The notes: a model not told the origin generated them from the letters alone. Positions 1-5,629 are shown, counted from the stretch's first letter. The stretch is DNA of 5,629 bases from Phycisphaerae bacterium (GCA_014380825.1 JACMJD010000390.1:1-5629), one strand, 5' to 3'. A program made the numbers and translations.

Positions 1-395
1 GATACGCTTGGAACTTCAGCAATTCGGCTTACGACTTGATCGTGGTTGAGCTGCGGGATTCGGTTGACCGAAGCATCAGCCGAACGTGGAGCGTGTCAGC
101 CAACGATCCGTTCCTGACCTATTCCGATCCGCCGATCGATGGGTCGCGCGGCGTGTTCGGTTCGAAGTCGTTCAGCTCCGCGGTATTCACGAGCGGCGTG
201 GCCGAGCTGCAGGTGTCGTTCGAATATGACGCCAGCGACACGGCGACCGTCCGCCCGTCGATCGCGGCGCAGATGGACAACATCTCGATCACGCCGGCGA
301 GCCAGTTCGTGGCCCCGCGTGCAGTTCCGGAACCGGCGAGCCTGTCGGTGCTGGCGCTGGCGGCGGTTGGCGCGATGCGCCGTCGTCGACGATAA
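1..395 (+). CDS. PEP-CTERM sorting-domain protein, 3' end (5' truncated)
   Basis: The reading frame is open from the window edge (first full codon at base 3) to TAA at 393-395, so about 130 C-terminal residues are visible and the start lies outside. A TTG at 36 is not a credible start because the frame continues upstream. The tail has the three-part PEP-CTERM layout: a VPEP motif, a short hydrophobic stretch (ASLSVLALAAVGAM) and a terminal run of five arginines. In this family the tail directs an exported protein to an exosortase-type transpeptidase, which cleaves it for surface anchoring or release. The part before the tail is rich in Ser, Thr, Asp and Val, with beta-type segments such as LQVSFEYDAS. 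This would suit an extracellular beta-sandwich, but no specific domain is recognisable. Function beyond surface sorting is unknown. A hairpin terminator follows directly, so this gene ends its transcription unit. Confidence 0.85.
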   Translation, partial: YAWNFSNSAYDLIVVELRDSVDRSISRTWSVSANDPFLTYSDPPIDGSRGVFGSKSFSSAVFTSGVAELQVSFEYDASDTATVRPSIAAQMDNISITPASQFVAPRAVPEPASLSVLALAAVGAMRRRRR

Positions 396-423
396 GTGCT
401 TGAGAATCGGATCGATTCAATCG

Positions 424-468
424 ACAATCACGCGGCTCGCCGAGGTTTCGGCGAGCCGCAATTGTTTT
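424..468 (+). terminator. Rho-independent-type terminator after the PEP-CTERM gene
   Basis: A perfect 12-bp GC-rich stem (432-443 pairing with 448-459) closes a 4-nt GGTT loop. After a small internal bulge the stem extends by five more pairs, ACAAT (424-428) with ATTGT (461-465). A short T-run (TTTT, 465-468) follows on the + strand. It begins 28 nt after the stop of the upstream gene and ends before the AraC start, which is where a terminator is expected. The T-tract is short, so some read-through is possible. Confidence 0.8.
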
Positions 469-502
469 CGCACGACCGCACGCTCGTTCGCGCCAATCCG
501 AC

Positions 503-1513
503 ATGCCCCGATCCAGCGCCGCCAGCAATTCGTCCCCCGATGCGCGCCGCAATTCCGACGCGACTCGCCAGCGATTCTTCGATCTGGATCGATTGCACCT
601 GTCCGTCCGGCTCGGCTCGTATCGTGCCGACATGATGTACTGGGGCGTGCTTGGAGAGCGCTGGTGGCGGAATTACCAACACGCCCATTCGTTCTTCGAA
701 GTCTGCTACGCCTTCAGCGGGCAGGGCACATTTCGCATGCTCGGCGATGAATATCCCGTGAAAGCCGGTGATGTATTCGTCGCCAAGCCAGAGGAAACGC
801 ACGAGATCGTCTCATCGCGCACCAAGCCGCTGGGAATTTATTTCTGGGCGTTCACGCTCGTCCGCAAGCCCGACCACGCGGCCACCGATATCGACCGCTC
901 GGTCGATCTTCTCCTCGACGCGCTGGCGACTTCGACACGACACGTCGCGCCGGCGGATGAAGGATCGCTCGAGCGCACACTTCATCTGCTGAACGATGAG
1001 ATCGCACGCAAGCCGCCGGGTTACACGCAGTCGATCCGCGGGATGACGATCAAACTGCTGCTCGACAGCGCGCGATCGGTGACCGAAGGCGTGCAGAGCG
1101 AAGAAGTCGAAGCGCCCGTCCGCAGCACCGCGCAGGCCGTCGTGCGAACCGCGGTTCGATATCTACGGGACAATCTTTCGCGCCCGCTCGAAGTTCGCGA
1201 TGTGGCCGCCCAGGTTCATCTGAGCGAACGACATCTCAGCCGACTGTTCCATAAGGAGACGGGCCAGTCGATCCTGGAATATCTGACGGCACTGCGCGTC
1301 GAGACGGCCTCACAGCTTCTGCTCGATCAGGAACTGTCGATCAAGCAAGTCGCCCGCGCGGTGGGCTATCCCGACCCGCATTACTTCACCACCTTGTTCG
1401 GACGCCGCGCCGGCATGACACCGGCGGTCTTCCGGCGCAAGGGCGGGACAAAGTTCAAGGATGAAGCCAAGCGCCCGCCGCCAAGGCAAGAGAGGGTAGA
1501 GGGTAGTGGGTAG
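503..1513 (+). CDS. AraC/XylS-family transcriptional regulator with N-terminal cupin-like sensor
   Basis: This 336-residue protein has the usual two-domain AraC build. Residues about 25-120 form a cupin-like ligand-binding domain: HAHSFFEVCYAFSG, then a turn ending in KAGDVFVAKPEETHEI. The C-terminal 100 residues hold two helix-turn-helix units, at about 231-254 (VRDVAAQVHLSERHLSRLF) and 280-311 (IKQVARAVGYPDPHYFTTLF, then GMTPAVFRR), the family signature. It should bind DNA and activate or repress in response to a small molecule that cannot be named from sequence. The ATG at 503 has no clear Shine-Dalgarno sequence, but conserved sequence begins near residue 25, so the true start cannot be much later. 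Residues 312-336 extend past the usual family end. The last seven (E330-G336) and the TAG stop are encoded by an inverted repeat. The adjacent downstream dioxygenase gene is the natural candidate target. Confidence 0.9.
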   Translation: MPRSSAASNSSPDARRNSDATRQRFFDLDRLHLSVRLGSYRADMMYWGVLGERWWRNYQHAHSFFEVCYAFSGQGTFRMLGDEYPVKAGDVFVAKPEETHEIVSSRTKPLGIYFWAFTLVRKPDHAATDIDRSVDLLLDALATSTRHVAPADEGSLERTLHLLNDEIARKPPGYTQSIRGMTIKLLLDSARSVTEGVQSEEVEAPVRSTAQAVVRTAVRYLRDNLSRPLEVRDVAAQVHLSERHLSRLFHKETGQSILEYLTALRVETASQLLLDQELSIKQVARAVGYPDPHYFTTLFGRRAGMTPAVFRRKGGTKFKDEAKRPPPRQERVEGSG

Positions 1514-1561
1514 GAAATACGAATTGACTTTCTTTCCTACCCTCTACCCTCTAACCTCTCC
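1489..1561 (+). repeat. Inverted repeat of GGGTAGA-like heptamers overlapping the 3' end of the AraC gene
   Basis: Two 29-nt arms, 1489-1517 and 1533-1561, are inverted copies matching at 26 of 29 positions, separated by a 15-nt loop. Each arm is made of near-tandem heptamers (AGAGGGT/GGGTAGA), so one strand is G-rich and the other C-rich. The left arm supplies the last seven codons and the TAG stop (1511-1513) of the AraC gene. The hairpin may act as a terminator or an mRNA-end stabiliser, but no proper T-tract follows it; the only T-run is 1570-1573. The modular palindromic form suggests a dispersed repeat family rather than a dedicated terminator. I see no convincing target-site duplication. 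Confidence 0.8.
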
Positions 1562-1646
1562 TTCGTCCGTTTTACAAACACGCGGGGCCGAAGATTGTCC
1601 TAGTGACGAATCGGGCATCCATTAGAATGGAACCATCTGATTCGGC

Positions 1647-1652
1647 GGAGGT
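1647..1652 (+). promoter_or_regulatory. Strong Shine-Dalgarno (GGAGGT) that fixes a TTG start
   Basis: GGAGGT lies 5 nt before TTG 1658 and 8 nt before a second in-frame TTG at 1661. There is no in-frame ATG or GTG nearby, so this site is the main argument that the dioxygenase starts at a TTG. It cannot decide between the two adjacent TTG codons, which differ by one residue. Confidence 0.75.
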
Positions 1653-1657
1653 TTCGT

Positions 1658-2551
1658 TTGTTGGATCTATCAAGCAGCTCGGCCGCGACTGCGACGAACG
1701 CCAGCGCTTCCGCTGACGAAGCGCGCGGCGCGTCCGTTCTCTCGGCAACGCTTACCCCAACACTCACCGCCGAGCAAATCGAGTTTTACCGCGAGCACGG
1801 ATATCTGCATCTGCCACAGGTGTTTTCTGGAGCGGAGGTAGACGAGCTCTTGGAAGATCTCGACTGGCTGATCGAAACCTGGGCGATCAAAGACGCGGGC
1901 TGGACGGGTCCGTGGCGCAAGAAGACGATGGACGCCGAGACCGAGCGCCGCAGCCAGCTCATCGCGTTGCACGATCTTCAGTATTACTCAGCCGCTTGGA
2001 CGCGCGCCGTGACCAAGCCGCGGCTCGCCGGGGCGATGGCGGATTTGATCGGCCCGGTCGTCGAATTGCATCACAGCACCCTGCACTGCAAGCCGCCGGA
2101 AACCGGCCATCCGTTCCCTATGCATCAGGATTGGGCGTTTTATAAACATTCCGATGACCGTTTTGTCGATGTCCTGGTGCATCTGGACGATACCTGCCAT
2201 GCCAATGGCGAGATTCGATTTCTCAGTGACTCGCATAAGCTCGGCGCGCTCGAGCACATTACGAAGGACGAGAACGGCAAAGGTTGTACACCTCACCTAA
2301 GCGGTGATGTGTACCGAATGGAAGACACCGTTCCCGTGCCCGCCAGGCGTGGCGATATCGTGTGCTTCAACATCCACACGATTCACGGCTCATACATCAA
2401 CACGACAAACCAGATGCGCCGCCTGGTTCGTTTGGGCTATCGAGCCCCGGACAACGTACAGTTAGAAGGTCAAAGTAAGACCCGCGCCAGCTGGATCGTC
2501 TACGGCCGACGCCCGCGCACGGATGGCCAGGCGCAGTTTCCGACTCAGTAG
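1658..2551 (+). CDS. Phytanoyl-CoA dioxygenase (PhyH) family Fe(II)/2-oxoglutarate oxygenase
   Basis: The 297-residue product has the PhyH core. It opens with LTAEQIEFYREHGYLHLPQVF (from about residue 36), a conserved family start. The iron facial triad is visible as H156-x-D158 (MHQDW) and a distal H243 (IHTIHGS), with R254 or R255 ten to twelve residues later as the expected 2-oxoglutarate-binding arginine. The segment HLDDTCHANGEIRFLSDSH (175-193) matches the part of the fold where PhyH proteins have a D-x(4-5)-NG pattern. The enzyme is therefore expected to hydroxylate an organic substrate using O2 and 2-oxoglutarate in the cytoplasm. The substrate is unknown, and the family name should not be read as phytanate activity. 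Residues 1-35 are a Ser/Ala/Thr-rich extension without family similarity. The gene lies 144 nt after the AraC regulator, which may control it, and 31 nt before the pilin-like gene. Confidence 0.9.
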   Translation: MLDLSSSSAATATNASASADEARGASVLSATLTPTLTAEQIEFYREHGYLHLPQVFSGAEVDELLEDLDWLIETWAIKDAGWTGPWRKKTMDAETERRSQLIALHDLQYYSAAWTRAVTKPRLAGAMADLIGPVVELHHSTLHCKPPETGHPFPMHQDWAFYKHSDDRFVDVLVHLDDTCHANGEIRFLSDSHKLGALEHITKDENGKGCTPHLSGDVYRMEDTVPVPARRGDIVCFNIHTIHGSYINTTNQMRRLVRLGYRAPDNVQLEGQSKTRASWIVYGRRPRTDGQAQFPTQ

Positions 2552-2571
2552 TTTTTCGCTCGCAGAAGAAT

Positions 2572-2576
2572 AGGAG
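2572..2576 (+). promoter_or_regulatory. Shine-Dalgarno AGGAG of the pilin-like gene
   Basis: AGGAG sits 6 nt before the ATG at 2583 in the short gap after the dioxygenase stop. It supports that ATG as the true start and independent translation of the gene within a possible shared transcript. Confidence 0.75.
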
Positions 2577-2582
2577 TCGATC

Positions 2583-3365
2583 ATGCATCGACAAAAGAAG
2601 AACGCGTTTACGCTCGTCGAGTTGCTGGTGGTGATCGGGATCATCGCCGTGCTGATTGGCATCTTGCTGCCCGCACTCAGCAAGGCGCGGGAAAGCGCGA
2701 ATCGCGCGGCGTGCATGAGCAACATGCGCCAACTGACAACCGCATGGATCATGTACACCAACGAATGGCGTGGCCACATGGTTTTCGCCGAGACCGGATC
2801 GGCGACTGACCCGAACAACGTAGATTTTCAGGATGGTTGGGTGGTTGAGAGCGGTACGGCGACGAACAAGCCTGAAGCGATTCGAGGTGGATTGCTCTGG
2901 AAATACACGCCGAACCCGGAAGTCTATCGCTGTCCGAGTTCGCTGGATAAGCGCTACTACCGCAGCTACTCGATCAATACCATGATGAATGGCACCCCTA
3001 CATTCGCCGGAATCCTGGGTATGACCCCGTGGAAAAAGATCACTCAAGTGAAGTCAGACAGGTTGGTGTTCGTCGAAGAGTACGACCCGCGCCCTGCACC
3101 GGTCGGTGCGCCAGAACAATTCAATCAAGGGTCGTATGCGATGTATTCTTACAAGCCAAACGCACTGAGGTATCTTTGGGGCGACACGCCAGCATTCTTC
3201 CACCCGAAAAGCACCAATATGAGTTTTGTCGATGGGCACGTTGAAAATAAGCTCTGGAGCGACCCGCGCACGTTCATTGCCACCAACGGCGGCAATCCGG
3301 CCGGGCAGACTGGCAACAAAGATCTCATTGAATTGAAGCGATTGATCTTCGGCCCGTTCGATTGA
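2583..3365 (+). CDS. Type II secretion/pilin-like protein with H-X9-DG tail
   Basis: The 260-residue product begins with a class III signal: basic MHRQKKNA, then FTLVELLVVIGIIAVLIGIL. Cleavage and N-methylation by prepilin peptidase are expected between A8 and F9, which leaves the diagnostic Glu at position 5 of the mature protein (E13). The hydrophobic helix (about 9-30) continues into SKARESANRAACMSNMRQL, typical of large planctomycete pseudopilin-like families. Near the C-terminus H207 and D217-G218 fit the H-X9-DG motif exactly (FFHPKSTNMSFVDGHVE). Cysteines at 44 and 117 (YRCPSS) match positions common in this group. Such proteins are numerous in planctomycete genomes and probably sit in the envelope or in pseudopilus-like assemblies, but their role is largely unknown. 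No pilus or secretion gene is adjacent. The gene lies 31 nt after the dioxygenase and 46 nt before lnt. Confidence 0.93.
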   Translation: MHRQKKNAFTLVELLVVIGIIAVLIGILLPALSKARESANRAACMSNMRQLTTAWIMYTNEWRGHMVFAETGSATDPNNVDFQDGWVVESGTATNKPEAIRGGLLWKYTPNPEVYRCPSSLDKRYYRSYSINTMMNGTPTFAGILGMTPWKKITQVKSDRLVFVEEYDPRPAPVGAPEQFNQGSYAMYSYKPNALRYLWGDTPAFFHPKSTNMSFVDGHVENKLWSDPRTFIATNGGNPAGQTGNKDLIELKRLIFGPFD

Positions 3366-3411
3366 CCTTGCAGGACGTGTCAAATTTAGACATCGTGTGC
3401 GTAAGTTCGCG

Positions 3412-5190
3412 ATGTCCGACCTCACTTTTGCAAAACCATCTCGCTGGCGTGACCTGCTCACGCGCGTATGCCTGCTCGCGATCTCGTCGATTCTCCTGAC
3501 GTTCTCCTTCGCCCCCTACTCCCAGTTCTATCTCGCCTGGATCGGCATGGTGCCGTGGCTGTTGGCGCTGCGCGGGACGCGAAACATCTACGCCGCCATC
3601 GGGTGGGGATTCATCGGCGGTGTGATCTTCAACGCGATTTCGATGACCTGGCTCATCCACGCGACATTGCTCGGCACGGCGGCACTCGTCGGATACACGT
3701 CGCTCTTCTGGGCATTGGCCGGGGCGATCGTTCACGCGACGAAAGCGCTCGAGCCTCGGCGATGGCATCCAGCGGTCGCGGTCCTGCTGATCGCGACGGT
3801 CTGGGCCGGCTGCGAATGGTTCCGCGGCTGGCTGTTCAACGGATTCCAATGGATGTTCCTCGGCCAAACGCAATCGCCGATTCTGGCGATGTGCCAGGTC
3901 GCGGATATCGGCGGCGTGTTTGCGGTGACGTTTTGGGTGATGTGCATCAATGCGCTGATCGTGATCACAGTGATGCATCGTGCTCCCTCGCCCCGTACGC
4001 GGGGAGAGGGTTGGGGTGAGGGGCCTCCGGTTGCCAGCGAAACACGAATAAGCCCAGACCCCTCACCCAACCTCTCCCCGAGTACGGGGCGAGGAGTAGG
4101 ATTGGCATCCCTCTTCGCCGCGCTGATTGTTATCTTCACTCTGCTCTACGGCCTCTTCCGCATCTCCCAAACCCAAACCACACCCGGCCCGCGCGTGATG
4201 GTCGTGCAACCGGACTTCGCCCACGAGCGCGGCGGCGCGCGAACCGTGACTTGGGAACACCAAGCCGAATATCACCTGGCTGAAACCGCGAAGGCACTCG
4301 CGAACGAAAAAGGCGTCGACCTGGTCGTCTGGTCCGAAACTGTTCTTCCGCCGATGAACGCCGAAGCGCGCCGCCGCGCGAAAGATCCGCGCCTCTCGAC
4401 TGGAATCCACGACGATGTTCTCGCACTCGTTCGCAAACATGCCACCTCGCTGGTGTTCGGCGCGTACGCGCTGGTCACCTTCGACAAGTCCGAAGCCGAC
4501 GCCGACATTCGCAACGCGACTTATCTCTACTCCGCCTTCCGCGACGATCAGCTGCGATACGACAAGATTCACCTCGTCCCCTATGGCGAATCCGTGCCGT
4601 TCAAAAAGTCGATCCCCTGGCTGCACAAGCTGATGTTCCAGATGGCCGCGTACTCGGTGAATTATCTGATCACCGCCGGCGCGCTGGATGACTTGCGGAT
4701 TTTCGATCTGCCGACCGCGGACTCGAATGCGAAATGGCGATTCGTCACGCCGATCTGTTTCGAAGACATCGACGGCCGCCTGTGCTCGCGCATGTTTCGG
4801 CCAACTCCGGATGCGCCGGGCGTGAAGCGCGCTGAACTGATCATCAACATCTCCAACGACGGCTGGTTCAAAGGCAACATGCGGCGGCAGCATTTTCAGA
4901 ACGCGATCTTCCGCAGCATCGAAAACCGCGCCCCCACCGCCCGCGCCGACAACACCGGCATCAGCGGCTTCATCGATTCGGTTGGCCGGGTCGATCAAGC
5001 GACGCTGATGCCCGAAGACACCAGCGGTATTCGCGTCGCGACGCTGGCGATCGACCCGCGACTCACGTTTTACACCCGTTTTGGCGATGTGTTCGGCGCG
5101 GCGTGTTTTGTCATCTCCATCGCGGCCTGCATCGTGATGTTCGTTCGCGATCGACGCCGCGCCGCGTTATCATTGCAGACACATTTATGA
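3412..5190 (+). CDS. lnt: Apolipoprotein N-acyltransferase (Lnt)
   Basis: Lnt moves an acyl chain from a phospholipid to the N-terminal cysteine of diacylated lipoproteins, the last step of lipoprotein maturation in the inner membrane. With the ATG at 3412 the protein has 592 residues; an in-frame GTG at 3397 would add five, and neither has a clear Shine-Dalgarno. Seven probable membrane helices lie at about 15-36, 39-53, 59-83, 88-110, 119-140, 166-188 and 231-249, and an eighth at 560-579. Between helices 7 and 8 is the nitrilase-like domain, with the expected catalytic triad E309 (VVWSET), K385 (DKIHLVPYGES) and C449 (TPICFED), then ISNDGWF and a conserved ADNTGISGFID block. E. coli Lnt has E267, K335 and C387 in 512 residues. 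Residues 192-228 are encoded by a palindromic repeat between helices 6 and 7; without them the protein is about 555 residues. The stop overlaps the next start. Confidence 0.93.
   Translation: MSDLTFAKPSRWRDLLTRVCLLAISSILLTFSFAPYSQFYLAWIGMVPWLLALRGTRNIYAAIGWGFIGGVIFNAISMTWLIHATLLGTAALVGYTSLFWALAGAIVHATKALEPRRWHPAVAVLLIATVWAGCEWFRGWLFNGFQWMFLGQTQSPILAMCQVADIGGVFAVTFWVMCINALIVITVMHRAPSPRTRGEGWGEGPPVASETRISPDPSPNLSPSTGRGVGLASLFAALIVIFTLLYGLFRISQTQTTPGPRVMVVQPDFAHERGGARTVTWEHQAEYHLAETAKALANEKGVDLVVWSETVLPPMNAEARRRAKDPRLSTGIHDDVLALVRKHATSLVFGAYALVTFDKSEADADIRNATYLYSAFRDDQLRYDKIHLVPYGESVPFKKSIPWLHKLMFQMAAYSVNYLITAGALDDLRIFDLPTADSNAKWRFVTPICFEDIDGRLCSRMFRPTPDAPGVKRAELIINISNDGWFKGNMRRQHFQNAIFRSIENRAPTARADNTGISGFIDSVGRVDQATLMPEDTSGIRVATLAIDPRLTFYTRFGDVFGAACFVISIAACIVMFVRDRRRAALSLQTHL
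3984..4097 (+). repeat. Nested palindromic repeat element inserted in frame in lnt
   Basis: Left arm 3986-4023 (38 nt) and right arm 4059-4094 (36 nt) are inverted copies. They agree at 35 of 36 aligned positions, with one mismatch and two single-base gaps, around a 35-nt loop. A further few bases pair outside with one bulge. Each arm carries its own small palindrome (CCCCGTACGCGGGG on the left, CCCCGAGTACGGGG on the right), so the element is nested. It reads through lnt without a stop and encodes an Arg/Gly/Pro/Ser/Glu-rich peptide beginning PSPRTRGEGWGEG. The opposite strand is also open and gives PSPQPSPRVRGEGA. From memory, peptides of this kind recur as translations of dispersed G/C-rich repeats in many unrelated bacterial genomes. 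No clear target-site duplication is seen. It is probably a non-autonomous palindromic or MITE-like element. Confidence 0.85.
4001..4023 (+). other. Canonical G-quadruplex motif on the lnt coding strand
   Basis: Four guanine runs, GGGG (4001-4004), GGG (4008-4010), GGGG (4013-4016) and GGGG (4020-4023), are separated by loops of 3, 2 and 3 nt. This fits the G3+N1-7 rule for a three-tetrad quadruplex. It lies in the left arm of the palindromic repeat and would be present in the lnt mRNA. The inverted right arm gives a weaker version on the other strand, because one run is only GG. Folding would compete with the long hairpin; whether it forms is unknown. Confidence 0.6.
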
Positions 5191-5629
5191 AACCATCTCA
5201 GTCCTTCGCGTTCCTCGCGCTGCTTTCGATCATTCCATTTGGCTGCACGCCCGCTGCGAACAACAAGATTGCGCCGCGCGAAGGGACGGCACTTGCTTCT
5301 CCGACGACCGTGCCTATCGCGGTTGGTGGGACGTCCTCGGCGTTCACGTCGGCCGCGCGTCTCGACGCGCCCACCTCGCAGCCGATGGATCCGACCATCG
5401 CGCGCATCCGCGAAGAGGGATTGAACCACTCGCAGGTGATGGACACGCTGAGCCAGCTTTGCGATGTGATCGGCCCGCGGCTCACCGGGTCGCCCGGCGC
5501 GAAGCGGGCCACGGAATGGTCGCGCGATCAACTGGCGAGCTGGGGTTTGCAGAACGCGCACCTCGAAAGCTGGGGCCCGTTCGGGCGCGGATGGTCAGTC
5601 AAACGATTTTCGATGCAGGTGGTTTCGCC
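5187..5629 (+). CDS. M28-family (aminopeptidase-like) peptidase, probable lipoprotein, 5' part (3' truncated)
   Basis: The first 147 codons are present and the frame is still open at the window edge. The ATG overlaps the lnt stop (ATGA), with no Shine-Dalgarno, which suggests translational coupling. Residues 1-19 look like a signal peptide (MKPSQSFAFLALLSIIPFG) followed by C20, a likely lipidation site. The lipobox PFGC is imperfect, since proline replaces the usual Leu at -3. A Ser/Thr/Ala/Pro-rich linker (about 21-68) leads to IREEGLNHSQVMDTLSQL, then DVIGPRLTGSPGAKRATEW and SWGLQNAHLESWGPFGRGW. I recognise this as the N-terminal region of M28 zinc peptidases common in planctomycetes and acidobacteria. 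The zinc ligands and catalytic residues lie downstream of the window, so activity cannot be judged. As an exported putative lipoprotein it is a plausible substrate of the Lnt encoded just before it. Confidence 0.85.
   Translation, partial: MKPSQSFAFLALLSIIPFGCTPAANNKIAPREGTALASPTTVPIAVGGTSSAFTSAARLDAPTSQPMDPTIARIREEGLNHSQVMDTLSQLCDVIGPRLTGSPGAKRATEWSRDQLASWGLQNAHLESWGPFGRGWSVKRFSMQVVS

Noticed and set aside
404..424. Small overlapping inverted repeats (GAATCG/CGATTC and TCGATT/AATCGA) just after the PEP-CTERM stop
   Set aside because: Stems of 6 bp are expected by chance in sequence rich in GATC and TCGA words. The strong hairpin next to them explains the region better.
1489..1561. GGGTAGA/TACCCTC units considered as a CRISPR array or telomere-like tandem repeat
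   Set aside because: There are only two to three imperfect units per arm, arranged as one inverted pair with no spacers.
1571..1628. Possible sigma-70-like promoter for the dioxygenase: TAGAAT (1623-1628) with TAGTGA (1601-1606) upstream, or TTTACA (1571-1576) as a -35 box
   Set aside because: The TAGAAT box has only a poor -35 partner at 16 nt, and TTTACA has no acceptable -10 at 16-18 nt. A promoter probably lies in 1562-1646, but it cannot be placed.
3961..3968. GTGATCAC palindrome just before the lnt repeat, considered as an insertion-site mark
   Set aside because: It is 8 bp long, within ordinary coding sequence, and has no copy on the other side of the element.
3325..3978. Open frame of 217 codons on the - strand across the end of the pilin-like gene and the start of lnt
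   Set aside because: Its Arg/Asp/Glu/His-rich composition is typical of a codon-shadow translation, and it overlaps two well-supported genes.
3975..4109. Target-site duplication around the lnt repeat (GCATC occurs on both sides)
   Set aside because: The two GCATC copies are not at equal or adjacent distances from the repeat ends, so they look coincidental.
4063..4998. Long open frame of 311 codons on the - strand within lnt
   Set aside because: It lies antisense to a gene with clear catalytic motifs. It has no recognisable domain, and its first bases come from the palindromic repeat. Long antisense frames are expected in GC-rich DNA.

Overview
The window looks like chromosomal DNA from a planctomycete, most plausibly from a Phycisphaerae-like lineage. 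This is inferred from the gene families, because no marker gene is present. The pointers are a PEP-CTERM-tailed surface protein, a pilin-like protein with the planctomycete-style H-X9-DG tail, a PhyH-family oxygenase beside an AraC regulator, and an M28-type lipoprotein peptidase. All genes lie on the + strand, packing is tight and the DNA is GC-rich.

Layout: (1) 1-395 is the 3' end of an exported protein with a C-terminal PEP-CTERM sorting signal, closed by a strong hairpin terminator at 424-468. (2) 503-1513 encodes an AraC/XylS-family regulator with a cupin-like sensor domain. Its last codons and stop lie inside an inverted repeat built from GGGTAGA-like heptamers (1489-1561). (3) 1658-2551 encodes a PhyH-family Fe(II)/2-oxoglutarate dioxygenase with a TTG start behind a near-perfect Shine-Dalgarno sequence. 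(4) 2583-3365, only 31 nt later, encodes a type II secretion/pilin-like protein. (5) 3412-5190 encodes apolipoprotein N-acyltransferase (Lnt) with its catalytic Glu-Lys-Cys intact. (6) 5187-5629 overlaps lnt by ATGA and is the 5' part of an M28-like peptidase with a lipoprotein-type signal peptide.

Genes 3 to 6 could be one transcript, since the gaps are 31 nt, 46 nt and -4 nt. The AraC protein may control the dioxygenase. Lnt and the following putative lipoprotein make functional sense together, because Lnt adds the third acyl chain to lipoproteins. The pilin-like gene has no obvious link to either side.

I see no wholly new multi-gene system. The most striking structure is a long, nested, G/C-rich inverted repeat of about 110 bp (3984-4097) sitting in frame inside lnt. 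It adds about 37 residues to a predicted cytoplasmic loop between two membrane helices while leaving the downstream catalytic domain intact. Together with the hairpin that ends the AraC gene, it suggests that palindromic repeat elements are remodelling proteins in this genome.
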